From contig SSGY01000013.1 in assembly GCA_008017145.1 (NCBI GenBank), positions 1 to 14,416 on the forward strand: a DNA stretch of 14,416 nt, given 5' to 3'. The notes under the pieces were generated by a model that made no database searches, had not been told where the DNA came from, and saw only the letters and a program-made list of their open reading frames with translations. Source of the stretch: Neisseriales bacterium. Its GTDB lineage: Bacteria > Pseudomonadota > Gammaproteobacteria > Burkholderiales > UBA11063. The translations under genes and the position numbers were made by a program. Numbering within the stretch: position 1 is the stretch's first letter; each line of letters begins with the position of its first letter. Below are positions 1 to 7,494 of this stretch, piece after piece.

Positions 1-273
1 GATGAAACTAAGTATCTGTGTAATTACGATTTGGGTGCAATTCAGCCTCAAATTGAAGCGTTAGCATTGCGCGGTTATCATGGTGTTGGTGCCAGTGGTG
101 TTGCGCGCTCAGACTTTATGATTAATCGTGATGGGCAAATTTATTTCTTAGAAATCAATACGATTCCAGGAATGACTGGGCATAGTTTAGTGCCTCAATC
201 GGTTGCCGCTGTAGGCATTGATTTTGATAAACTTTGCTTGATGATCCTTGACGGAGCTGGGCTTGGTAAGTAA
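1..273 (+). CDS. ddl: D-alanine--D-alanine ligase, C-terminal 90 residues (5' end outside window)
   Basis: This is the end of the cytoplasmic ATP-grasp enzyme that joins two D-alanines for the peptidoglycan stem peptide. The frame is open from base 1 to the TAA at 271-273, so only the C-terminal part is here. It shows the family's metal-binding end: ARSDFM (Asp ligand) followed by FLEINTIPGMTGHSLVP, in which the Glu and Asn of E-x-N bind Mg and the GMT-S-LVP loop helps bind substrate. The motif matches DdlB-type enzymes, which sit directly before ftsQ in many proteobacteria, as here. Its last codons overlap the start of ftsQ in another frame, which suggests translational coupling. Identity is secure; the choice between DdlA and DdlB rests mainly on position in the cluster. 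Confidence 0.95.
   Translation, partial: DETKYLCNYDLGAIQPQIEALALRGYHGVGASGVARSDFMINRDGQIYFLEINTIPGMTGHSLVPQSVAAVGIDFDKLCLMILDGAGLGK
253..256 (+). promoter_or_regulatory. Shine-Dalgarno deciding the ftsQ TTG start
   Basis: GGAG lies six bases before a TTG at 263-265, inside the last codons of ddl. The other in-frame TTG at 248 has no visible purine-rich site, and an in-frame TGA at 242-244 rules out any start further upstream. This favours initiation at 263. Confidence 0.55.
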
Positions 274-970
274 ACTATCTAATTTAAGCTTTGGGAATAC
301 CCAGTTTAATAATCGTATTGCCTATTTAATCAACTTTTTGAGCGTAGTTATTTTTATTTTTTGCGGTGCTCATTATGTGGTCAGAAATTGGTTTACGGTT
401 AACAAGATAGTGATTGAGGGTAGTGTTAATCATATTACTCCAGTACAGTTGTCGTATATTGCACATAATAAGTTGCATGGTACTTTTTTTACGCTAGATA
501 TTCAAGAGCTGAAGTCAGAATTTGAAGAATTACCTTGGGTTTCTGATGTCAGTGTTAAACGTCATTTTCCGCATACTGTGGAAGTTACACTTAAAGAATA
601 CCAAGCCATTGCGCGTATTGGTGATGATAACTTGCTTGCTAAGAATGGCGTAGTTTTTGATGGTGCCGATGATAGTCTTGATTTACCAATATTTTATGTG
701 CCAGTTAAATCATCAGATGATGCGCTAAAACGTTATTTACAAATTGAGGGTATATTAAACAAACATGGTGATAAACTTGCTAAGCTATGGTTAACTACTC
801 CACGGGTTACCAAATTTGTGACAGCTAAAAATCTAAATGTTACGATTTGCGATGAGAATATTACTAGTAAACTTGCATTGCTTGATACTTACTGGAATAA
901 GCTTTATTCGCTTAACCCCAATTTAAACAGCGTGAATTTTTGCTATAAGAACGCGCTAGCAATAAATTAA
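263..970 (+). CDS. ftsQ: Cell division protein FtsQ
   Basis: FtsQ is the bitopic inner-membrane protein that, with FtsB and FtsL, recruits and controls the late divisome. From the TTG at 263 it has 235 residues: a short cytoplasmic tail, one membrane helix at about 19-40 (IAYLINFLSVVIFIF core), a POTRA domain at about 43-120 and the periplasmic FtsQ beta domain to the end. The POTRA end ELPWVSDVSVKRHFPHTVEV is the typical FtsQ signature (LPWV...V.R..P.T..V). The frame contains no ATG codon at all, so a non-ATG start is required. TTG 248 (240 residues) is the alternative, but 263 has the better ribosome-binding site. It overlaps ddl by 11 bases, and ftsA follows after 33 bases. Confidence 0.92.
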   Translation: MVSKLSNLSFGNTQFNNRIAYLINFLSVVIFIFCGAHYVVRNWFTVNKIVIEGSVNHITPVQLSYIAHNKLHGTFFTLDIQELKSEFEELPWVSDVSVKRHFPHTVEVTLKEYQAIARIGDDNLLAKNGVVFDGADDSLDLPIFYVPVKSSDDALKRYLQIEGILNKHGDKLAKLWLTTPRVTKFVTAKNLNVTICDENITSKLALLDTYWNKLYSLNPNLNSVNFCYKNALAIN

Positions 971-1003
971 GTAGTATAGAAGATATCAAAAAAGGTTAGA
1001 TTA

Positions 1004-2251
1004 ATGAGTGGTAAATTAATTTTTGGCTTAGACATTGGTAGTTCCAAAATTATTTCTTTGGTTGGAACTCTTGGTAATAGGGTCAATATTATCGGACTTA
1101 GTAGTTATCATTTTGTAAATAATCCGCGCAATAATGATCTAACTATGATCAGTAACGGTCTAATCTGCGAAGTTGAGCGTGCTGGTACTCGAATTGCGCA
1201 GACTCTACATGAAGCGCAAATTAGTGCTGATTGTTCTGCTGGCTCGGTGATTGTTAATCTAGCTGGAAACCATGTGCGTAATATATATTCTCACAGCCAT
1301 CAGGAAATGGGCAGTCATCCAGTTACCGAAGAAATTATTCGCTACATGGTTAATGAAGCAAAACAAGTTGTAATTCCATCCAACTATGAAATAATTGATT
1401 ATGAAATTCAGGAATATTTAATTGATGATGATCGTTATACCATCAATCCGCTTGATTTAAGTTGTAGTACAATTAATGCCAATTTAAATTTGTTTATTGC
1501 TGGTAAAACTCCTTTGTCTAATTTACGTAAGGCAATTAGTCATAGCAGTTATGATATTGCCAAAATTGTACCTTCTGGTATTTTATCTGCCATGGCAGTT
1601 TTGAATCGTGAAGAAAAAGAGCTAGGCTGTTGTTTAATTGATATTGGTGCTGGAACCACGGACATTGTGGTTTATGAAAATGGATTTATCCGTTACTTGA
1701 ATTCCATACCTCTTGGCGGCGAAGATGTTACTCGTGACATCGCTAGCGTGATGAGAGTATCAAGAAATCTTGCTGAGGATCTAAAGCTTACGCATGGTTC
1801 GTGTGGAAATTTGGTACATAAAAATAGTAATGAGATGATTAACATCATTGACCATCGTGGTGAAAATGTCAATTTATCTAAGAAACTATTAAATGATGTT
1901 ATTCATGAGCGGGTAAAAGACATTCTTGGTGTTGTTAAAACGCAATTGAATAACAGTAATTTATATGATATAATCAACTCCGGCATTGTTATAACCGGTG
2001 GAACTGCGTTGATTTCTGGAATGAAGGAATTTAGCAGTAGCTTTTTTGATGTGCCTGTTCATATTGGAATTCCAAATTATGAGGGTGATTTTGCTGATAT
2101 AGTTTGTAGCCCCAAATATGCTAGTGCAGTTGGAGCATTGTACTTTGCCAATGATTTATTAAGTGATAGGCATTTTCAATCAGAACCAGCTTCTGGGATT
2201 GAGTTTGGATCAATAATTAAAAGAATAAAAAATATTTTCAAGAATATGTAA
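1004..2251 (+). CDS. ftsA: Cell division protein FtsA
   Basis: FtsA is an actin-like ATPase that tethers FtsZ filaments to the inner membrane and recruits later division proteins. The 415 residues carry the actin-fold motifs: phosphate-1 loop FGLDIGSSK (7-15), phosphate-2 loop LIDIGAGTTD (211-220) and adenosine motif GIVITGGTA (327-335). The C-terminus (about 401-415, FGSIIKRIKNIFKNM) is an amphipathic helix with Ile/Phe on one face and Lys/Arg on the other, as expected for the membrane-targeting sequence. The ATG at 1004 follows AAAGG (991-995) by eight bases. Length is normal for the family. ftsZ begins 10 bases after the stop, and that gap holds the ftsZ ribosome-binding site. Confidence 0.97.
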   Translation: MSGKLIFGLDIGSSKIISLVGTLGNRVNIIGLSSYHFVNNPRNNDLTMISNGLICEVERAGTRIAQTLHEAQISADCSAGSVIVNLAGNHVRNIYSHSHQEMGSHPVTEEIIRYMVNEAKQVVIPSNYEIIDYEIQEYLIDDDRYTINPLDLSCSTINANLNLFIAGKTPLSNLRKAISHSSYDIAKIVPSGILSAMAVLNREEKELGCCLIDIGAGTTDIVVYENGFIRYLNSIPLGGEDVTRDIASVMRVSRNLAEDLKLTHGSCGNLVHKNSNEMINIIDHRGENVNLSKKLLNDVIHERVKDILGVVKTQLNNSNLYDIINSGIVITGGTALISGMKEFSSSFFDVPVHIGIPNYEGDFADIVCSPKYASAVGALYFANDLLSDRHFQSEPASGIEFGSIIKRIKNIFKNM

Positions 2252-2255
2252 AGGG
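2250..2255 (+). promoter_or_regulatory. Shine-Dalgarno deciding the ftsZ ATG start
   Basis: AAAGGG overlaps the last base of the ftsA stop codon and lies six bases before the ATG at 2262. A TTG at 2256 is in the same frame but touches this site directly, so it is too close to be used. ftsZ is therefore called from 2262. Confidence 0.75.
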
Positions 2256-2261
2256 TTGATA

Positions 2262-3446
2262 ATGAATCAATTTTTTGAAGTGGCAGATAATGAGAGTAAT
2301 TATAATATTGAAGCGGTGGTTACTCATATTGGCGAAGTAATTAAAGTCATTGGTGTTGGTGGTGGTGGATGCAATGCCGTTGATAATATGGTTAAAAGCG
2401 GTGTTAAGCACGTTGAATTTATCTGCGCTAATACTGATGCAAAAGCATTAAGTCGCAACCGAGCTCATCACCTTATGCAGTTGGGACATAGTCTTACCCG
2501 TGGACTTGGTGCTGGCTCTCAACCAGAAGTCGGTAAAAAAGCAGCAATGGAAGATCGTGAGAAAATGGCAGCTCTACTTAAAGGCACTGATATGTTATTT
2601 ATTGCCTCAGGTATGGGTGGCGGAACTGGTACAGGTGCTGCTCCGGTAATTGCTGATATCGCACGAAGCTTGAATATTCTGACTGTTGGTGTTGTTACTC
2701 GTCCTTTTGAGTATGAGGGTGAAAAGCGCCGCAAGACTGCGGATCTTGGAATTGAGGAAATGCGCAAATACGTTGATTCATTGATTGTTATCCCTAATGA
2801 AAAGCTGATGACTGAATTAGATGAAGATGTTTCGATGCGCGAAGCTTTTGCTGCTGCGGACGATGTGCTTCGTGGTGCAGTTTCAGGAATTACAGAGGTT
2901 ATAAAAACCCCTGGTCTAATTAGTTTGGATTTTGCGGATGTGAAAACGGTTATGTCTGGTCGTGGCTTGGCTATGATGGGTTCTGGTGCAGCTAAAGGGC
3001 AGAGTCGCGCACAAGAAGCAACAGAAAAAGCAATTTTCAGTCCATTATTAGATGATGTGTCTCTAGATGGTGCTCGTGGTGTTTTAGTTAATATTTCATC
3101 GGCACCAGGTTCATTAAAAATGCGTGAATATCACGAAATTATTGGAATTATCCAGCGCCATATTCATCCAGATTCAGATTTTAAGGCTGGCATGGCAGAG
3201 ATTGAAGACATGGATGAAGAGGAAATCCGGGTGACTGTTATAGCAACTGGGTTAAATGATTTGAGAGTGGCTGATACATCACCGTTGTTAATGCGTGAAG
3301 ATGGCGCGTCATCAAATGATTTTGCTCCGACTCAGAACGAATCTGAGGCTCCGGTTGCCGCTGCATCACAGCAGCAGGATCCATTCGCTAATTTTAATAA
3401 GAGTGTATTTTCGACACCTGCTTTTTTCCGGAAAAATCGTTCATGA
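2262..3446 (+). CDS. ftsZ: Cell division protein FtsZ
   Basis: FtsZ is the tubulin-like GTPase that forms the cytokinetic ring. From ATG 2262 it has 394 residues. The GTP-binding part is conserved: GVGGGGCNAV (31-40) and the tubulin signature GMGGGTGTGAAP (117-128). The GTPase core is followed by an acidic, Ala/Gln-rich linker from about residue 320 and a C-terminal peptide PAFFRK (386-391), which binds FtsA and other partners. Two oddities stand out. The T7 loop reads S-L-D-F-A-D (221-226), where most FtsZs have Asn first; the Asp pair at 223 and 226 is kept. The C-terminal peptide has Ser-Thr where E. coli has Asp-Ile before Pro. The stop codon overlaps the lpxC start (ATGA), so the two are probably translationally coupled. 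Confidence 0.98.
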   Translation: MNQFFEVADNESNYNIEAVVTHIGEVIKVIGVGGGGCNAVDNMVKSGVKHVEFICANTDAKALSRNRAHHLMQLGHSLTRGLGAGSQPEVGKKAAMEDREKMAALLKGTDMLFIASGMGGGTGTGAAPVIADIARSLNILTVGVVTRPFEYEGEKRRKTADLGIEEMRKYVDSLIVIPNEKLMTELDEDVSMREAFAAADDVLRGAVSGITEVIKTPGLISLDFADVKTVMSGRGLAMMGSGAAKGQSRAQEATEKAIFSPLLDDVSLDGARGVLVNISSAPGSLKMREYHEIIGIIQRHIHPDSDFKAGMAEIEDMDEEEIRVTVIATGLNDLRVADTSPLLMREDGASSNDFAPTQNESEAPVAAASQQQDPFANFNKSVFSTPAFFRKNRS

Positions 3447-4357
3447 TTTTTCAGCGGACGATCAAAGCGCCAATTAATGCAATTGGCGTTGGTCTTCATT
3501 CTGGGTGTCGGGTCTCTCTGACCTTAAAACCTGCTAAAACCGATCAGGGAATTACTTTTATTCGTACCGATTTGCCTAATCATCCAACCGTTCCTTGCGA
3601 TCCATTATTGATTAATGATACTCGTCTTTCATCGACATTAGTCGATGAGAATAAAGTTCGAGTTGGAACTATTGAGCATCTGATGTCTGCATTTGCATGT
3701 TTTGGTATTGATAATATTATTGTAGAACTCTCCGCGCAAGAAACTCCGATTATGGATGGTTCTTCTAATTCATTTTTGTACCTGCTTGAACAAGCAGGAA
3801 TAGCCGAACAAAGTGCAAAAAAACGCTATATCAGGATTAAGCAAGAAATAGAAGTTAAAGATGAAGCGGCTAATAAATGGGTTAAATTTGTGCCATTTGC
3901 TGGTTACAAAGTTAAAATTATTACCGATTTTGGCGGGCATCCAGTTTTTAAAGAAGAGTACAGTACTTTTGAGGCTGATTTTTCCAAACATTCTTATATT
4001 GATGAGATAAGTCGTGCACGAACCTTTGGTTTTATGTACGAAGTTGAGTATATGCGCAAAAATGGTCTGGGTTTAGGTGGTAATTTAAATAATGCTATTG
4101 TTTTAGACGAAGAATCTGTTTTAAATGAAGGAGGGCTGCGCTTTCCGGATGAAATGGTTCGTCATAAAATTTTGGATGCGATTGGGGACTTATATATAAT
4201 CGGACATCAATTTATTGGTGCTTTTGAAGGTTATCGCTCTGGGCATGCCATAAATAATCAACTTTTGCGTAAATTATTAGCTAATCCAGATACTTGGGAA
4301 TATGTTACCTTTGATGATCCGGATGATGTACCTCCAAGTTTTCATTATATCCGTTAA
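3443..4357 (+). CDS. lpxC: UDP-3-O-acyl-N-acetylglucosamine deacetylase LpxC
   Basis: LpxC is a cytoplasmic zinc enzyme that carries out the first committed step of lipid A synthesis. The 304 residues match the family length. The active-site residues are present: E78 and H79 in IEHLMSAF (same numbering as E. coli), the zinc ligands H241 and D245 in HKILDAIGD, and the catalytic H268 in SGHAINN. The N-terminus MIFQRTIKAPINAIGVGLHSG is typical and supports the ATG at 3443, which overlaps the ftsZ stop by four bases. No separate ribosome-binding site of note is visible, consistent with re-initiation after ftsZ. In E. coli lpxC also follows ftsZ but across a spacer, so this tighter arrangement would tie LPS supply directly to ftsZ translation. 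A terminator follows. Confidence 0.97.
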   Translation: MIFQRTIKAPINAIGVGLHSGCRVSLTLKPAKTDQGITFIRTDLPNHPTVPCDPLLINDTRLSSTLVDENKVRVGTIEHLMSAFACFGIDNIIVELSAQETPIMDGSSNSFLYLLEQAGIAEQSAKKRYIRIKQEIEVKDEAANKWVKFVPFAGYKVKIITDFGGHPVFKEEYSTFEADFSKHSYIDEISRARTFGFMYEVEYMRKNGLGLGGNLNNAIVLDEESVLNEGGLRFPDEMVRHKILDAIGDLYIIGHQFIGAFEGYRSGHAINNQLLRKLLANPDTWEYVTFDDPDDVPPSFHYIR

Positions 4358-4368
4358 ATATTGGTATC

Positions 4369-4397
4369 AAAATGTAGCTGTTTAAGCTGCATTTTTT
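4369..4397 (+). terminator. Rho-independent terminator of the ddl-ftsQAZ-lpxC unit
   Basis: An 11-bp stem (AAAATGTAGCT at 4369-4379 with AGCTGCATTTT at 4385-4395, one G-U pair) closes a five-base GTTTA loop. T residues run to 4397, six in a row. It lies 11 bases after the lpxC stop and only 18 bases before the next start codon. The next gene therefore needs readthrough or a promoter inside or upstream of this hairpin, and I do not see a good one. Confidence 0.88.
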
Positions 4398-4415
4398 ATT
4401 GGTAGTGAGAGTTTT

Positions 4416-6428
4416 ATGAGTGTTCGTCCTGATCCTGAAGAGTTATTGCGTAAATATGATAACAAACCTAAAGCTGGTAAGTTAACGATATTTTTAGGTG
4501 CTGCAGCTGGGGTAGGTAAAACTTATGCCATGCTCAAGACTATTCCTGAATTAATCAATGATGGCATAGATGTAGTTATTGGCTATGTTGAGACTCATAA
4601 GCGTGCAGAAACCCAAGCCCTACTGCCTGACAACGTTGAACAAGTTCCACTCAAAGAATTTATACATCATAATCATAAACTCTATGAAGTTGATGTTGAT
4701 ACAATCATAAATCGTAATCCACAATTAGTTATTTTAGATGAATTAGCCCATAGCAATGTGGCTGGTTCACGGAATGTTAAGCGTTATCAAGATGTTTTGG
4801 AGTTATTAGTTGCAGGTATTGATGTTTATACCGCCTTAAATATCCAACATATTGAATCACTCAATGATATTGTTAGTCAAATTACTGGGGTTAAAGTTAA
4901 TGAAACTGTTCCAGACTCAATAATTGAAAATGCTAATGAAATAAAACTTATTGACATAACGCCAGATGAATTAATTGAACGTTTGCGTGATGGTAAAATT
5001 TATTCTGCAGATCGAGCCGCCAAAGCACTAGAAAATTTTTTTCGTAAAGGTAATTTAACTGCTTTACGAGAGATGTCTTTACTTAAAACAGCGCAGAAAG
5101 TTGAGCAGCAAGTTCAAGAATATCGTACGGATAATGCTATTGATAATGTTTGGGCGAGCCATGAAAATTTGCTGGTAGTTATTGAACCTGGTTATTCGAG
5201 TGAGAAGATAATCCGTAGTGGTAAGACTATGTTTGATAAGGGTTTCAGTAAGTGGTTTGTGGTTTATGTTGATAATGATGGGCTGCTTAAGCGTCCGTTA
5301 CGTGATAGAGAGAAGTTACTGGAACTTTTAGAGCTAGCTAGGCAACTTGGTGCTGAAACAAAGCCGCTTACTGGGACAAATCCGACTGAAGTGGTGGTTA
5401 ACTTTGCGCGAGATCATAATATTAACACTATGATTTTATCACAGTATCGCTTAAATCTATATTACCGTTTATTTGGCGCTTCATGGGTCGATAAGATAAC
5501 TGAACTAGCTCCTGAAATTAATTTGCATTTGGTTAGTGACGAGTTGGTACAAAATAAAAATATTCTGTCGATGCAACGAGGGCAGCAACAAATGTTGAAC
5601 TATCGAAGTATTGCTGGCAAGATTATTCGCAATATTCTGGTCTTTAGTTTATTGGGTTTACTCTTGCTGCCTGTGAGTGGTTGGGTTGCCAATGAAAATA
5701 TCATTATGTTATACTTGTTAGTAATTATTATTGTCAATCATGGACGTGGAAAGTTTTCTGCTACTATTGCTGCGCTTATTGCTACGGTTTCTTTTGATTT
5801 TTTCTTCATTCCACCGCGCTTTTCCTTTGCGATTGGTGATTTACAGTATATCATTACCTTTATTGTAATGGCGGTAGTAGGAGTCTCATTTAGTATTGTA
5901 ACTGGTAATTTACGTTTTCAGGTTAGTGCACTGCGCAAAGCTCAAAATAAATCTAAGCTACTTTATGAGTCAAGTAAAAGACTTGCAGAAGCGATGATTG
6001 AAGAGCAAGTATTTGAGATAGTTAAGGCATTTCTACCAGAGTTATTTGCTGTGAAATACGCACTGCTTATACCAAACTCTGATGAGGCGCTGCACATTCA
6101 GGAAAATACTCTAGAGCAGAGTGTCGATATGAGTATTGCGCATTGGGTTTTTGATCGTGGACAAAGCGCTGGGCTTAATACCAATACATTTGCAGCGAGC
6201 TCAATTTACTATATTCCGATTAATTCGCAAATCAGAACCCGTGGTGTTATAGCTTTTGTGCCAGATAGCATCTTTAATTTTTTCTTACCTGAGCAACAAG
6301 AGCTTTTGGCAAATTTTGCATCTAGTCTTGCCACTACTTTGGAGCGGATTCACTTTACTCAGGTAGCAATTGAAACTGAGGTTTTGTTGGCGCAACAAAA
6401 GTCTAACGCTTCAAACCAGTTAGGATAG
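4416..6428 (+). CDS. KdpD-like osmosensor lacking the histidine kinase domain
   Basis: KdpD is the membrane sensor kinase that controls the KdpFABC potassium pump through KdpE. This 670-residue protein has the KdpD N-terminal domain with Walker A AAAGVGKT (29-36), Walker B LVILDELAHSN and the conserved A-L-N-I-Q-H-I-E-S-L-N segment. A universal-stress-protein-like domain (about 245-385), four membrane helices (about 402-422, 427-442, 447-468, 474-498) and a GAF-like region (about 520-640) follow. It ends TTLERIHFTQVAIETEVLLAQQK plus eight residues. In full-length KdpD (about 890 residues in E. coli) this stretch leads straight into the phospho-acceptor H-box, so the dimerisation and ATP-binding kinase domains are absent. 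Bases after the TAG show no kinase sequence in frame, and no kdpE or kdpFABC is in the window. The rest has no frameshift or internal stop. It may be a regulator without kinase activity, a partner of a kinase encoded elsewhere, or a recent truncation. Confidence 0.9.
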   Translation: MSVRPDPEELLRKYDNKPKAGKLTIFLGAAAGVGKTYAMLKTIPELINDGIDVVIGYVETHKRAETQALLPDNVEQVPLKEFIHHNHKLYEVDVDTIINRNPQLVILDELAHSNVAGSRNVKRYQDVLELLVAGIDVYTALNIQHIESLNDIVSQITGVKVNETVPDSIIENANEIKLIDITPDELIERLRDGKIYSADRAAKALENFFRKGNLTALREMSLLKTAQKVEQQVQEYRTDNAIDNVWASHENLLVVIEPGYSSEKIIRSGKTMFDKGFSKWFVVYVDNDGLLKRPLRDREKLLELLELARQLGAETKPLTGTNPTEVVVNFARDHNINTMILSQYRLNLYYRLFGASWVDKITELAPEINLHLVSDELVQNKNILSMQRGQQQMLNYRSIAGKIIRNILVFSLLGLLLLPVSGWVANENIIMLYLLVIIIVNHGRGKFSATIAALIATVSFDFFFIPPRFSFAIGDLQYIITFIVMAVVGVSFSIVTGNLRFQVSALRKAQNKSKLLYESSKRLAEAMIEEQVFEIVKAFLPELFAVKYALLIPNSDEALHIQENTLEQSVDMSIAHWVFDRGQSAGLNTNTFAASSIYYIPINSQIRTRGVIAFVPDSIFNFFLPEQQELLANFASSLATTLERIHFTQVAIETEVLLAQQKSNASNQLG

Positions 6429-7419
6429 CATTATCTTGAATATCATGAGGAAGTGCACCAATTTGTGCCGGTAGTGTGCTGAGTAAAATGGTAGCTGGGC
6501 TGGTGGTTATAGTAGGTAATTTTCCGACTACGTTACTCGCTTGTTTATTCGCTGGAATTAAGTTTAGATTTACTCCCCAATTATCCTGTAAAAAATACTG
6601 TTTTGCACCATCGGTTATTACTAATGCGTCTTTTTGTTTATTTAATAGTCTGGTTTCGTAATAATTTTCAATTAAATCTCCTTGAGAGCCGTTCCTTAAT
6701 CGAGTACCATAGCTGCGCCAGTCATAAATTATATTATTAACCATAACAAATTGTCCTGGTGAAGAAATCTCAGGCGAGCGTTGGTAGTTTTGATAAAATA
6801 AATTATGATGTAATGCTACGTTACTAACAGGTGCCATGGCATTGTCGGTAATTAGTAATCCTTTATATTTGGTATCCAAAACATCTTGATTTGAAGATTC
6901 ATAAGCGATAATCGAATATGATACGGTTATATCATGAGCGGAATTATTGATATCAATATTTTTGCCAAACTCAACATCATTTTGGCTGGAATTTATGATT
7001 GACATATGATCTGCCACAATGTTATAACAGTTATCACTGATTAACAGCCCATATTTTGCGGCATCATGGATTCGAAAATTTTGTAAGATAATATCGTGTG
7101 AGTTTGCCAGATAAATACCATAGCCTGAAATTGCTAGATTAACATGCTGTGCTTTATTATATGTGCCATCAATGGTGAGGTTATTAATATTAGACAAAGT
7201 AATTGGTTTTAGAAGTCTGATGGTTCCATCAACATCAAATACAACACGGCGACCACTTTGGCTTAGTGCATCACGCAAACTTCCCGTGCCACTATCTGCA
7301 AGTGTTGTTACATGATAGAGCGGATAGTTGTTTCCGCCATCATTTTTGCCATACCCTTGTAATGCAAATACACTATAACTCGCGCTCATAGAGAGTAATA
7401 AAAATATCTTCTTCAACAT
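6403..7419 (-). CDS. Secreted pectate-lyase-like right-handed beta-helix protein
   Basis: The 338 residues begin with a Sec signal peptide (Lys-Lys, hydrophobic core IFLLLSMSASY, likely cleavage after VFA at 19). HVTTLADSGTGSLRDAL (36-52) and VVFDVDGTI (59-67) come next, the usual opening of pectate-lyase/PL1-like beta-helix enzymes. Asn-rich repeated turns such as SHDIILQNF and AHDITVSYS fit stacked beta-helix coils. HHNLFYQNYQRSPEI (204-218) matches the motif holding the catalytic Arg (R214 here), followed by VNNIIYDW. The usual D-H-x-S-x-x-W region is replaced by ADHMSIINSSQND, so calcium binding and activity are uncertain. Such proteins cleave pectin or related polyuronates in the periplasm or outside. 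AAGGA (7431-7435) lies 11 bases before the ATG. The 3' end overlaps the KdpD-like gene by 26 bases, convergently. The fold call is firm; the substrate is inferred. Confidence 0.82.
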   Translation of the reverse strand: MLKKIFLLLSMSASYSVFALQGYGKNDGGNNYPLYHVTTLADSGTGSLRDALSQSGRRVVFDVDGTIRLLKPITLSNINNLTIDGTYNKAQHVNLAISGYGIYLANSHDIILQNFRIHDAAKYGLLISDNCYNIVADHMSIINSSQNDVEFGKNIDINNSAHDITVSYSIIAYESSNQDVLDTKYKGLLITDNAMAPVSNVALHHNLFYQNYQRSPEISSPGQFVMVNNIIYDWRSYGTRLRNGSQGDLIENYYETRLLNKQKDALVITDGAKQYFLQDNWGVNLNLIPANKQASNVVGKLPTITTSPATILLSTLPAQIGALPHDIQDNAILTGLKR

Positions 7420-7465
7420 GATGCAGGATTTCCTTCTTTTGCAGTTTTATTCTTGCTTGGATTCT

Positions 7466-7494
7466 ATCATAAAAACGCAAATTTAATTATTAAA
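7466..7494 (-). promoter_or_regulatory. Possible promoter of the lyase gene
   Basis: Reading leftward, TATGAT (7471-7466) could be a -10 box. TTTAAT (7494-7489) lies 17 bp upstream but is a weak -35 match. The implied leader is roughly 40 bases. TAGAAT (7466-7461) is an alternative -10. Only position and the -10 match support this. Confidence 0.3.

Noticed and set aside
2519..2767. 82-codon antisense ORF inside ftsZ
   Set aside because: It is a shadow of the conserved FtsZ GTPase core, with no own ribosome-binding site or recognisable motif.
3295..3477. 60-codon + strand ORF across the ftsZ/lpxC junction
   Set aside because: It lies in another frame over the coding sequence of two firmly identified genes, has low-complexity Leu/Arg/His content and no family features.
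6429..6480. Readthrough of the TAG restoring a KdpD kinase domain
   Set aside because: The frame after the stop continues only 17 codons to a TGA, with no H-box or kinase motif. The region is the antisense of the lyase gene.
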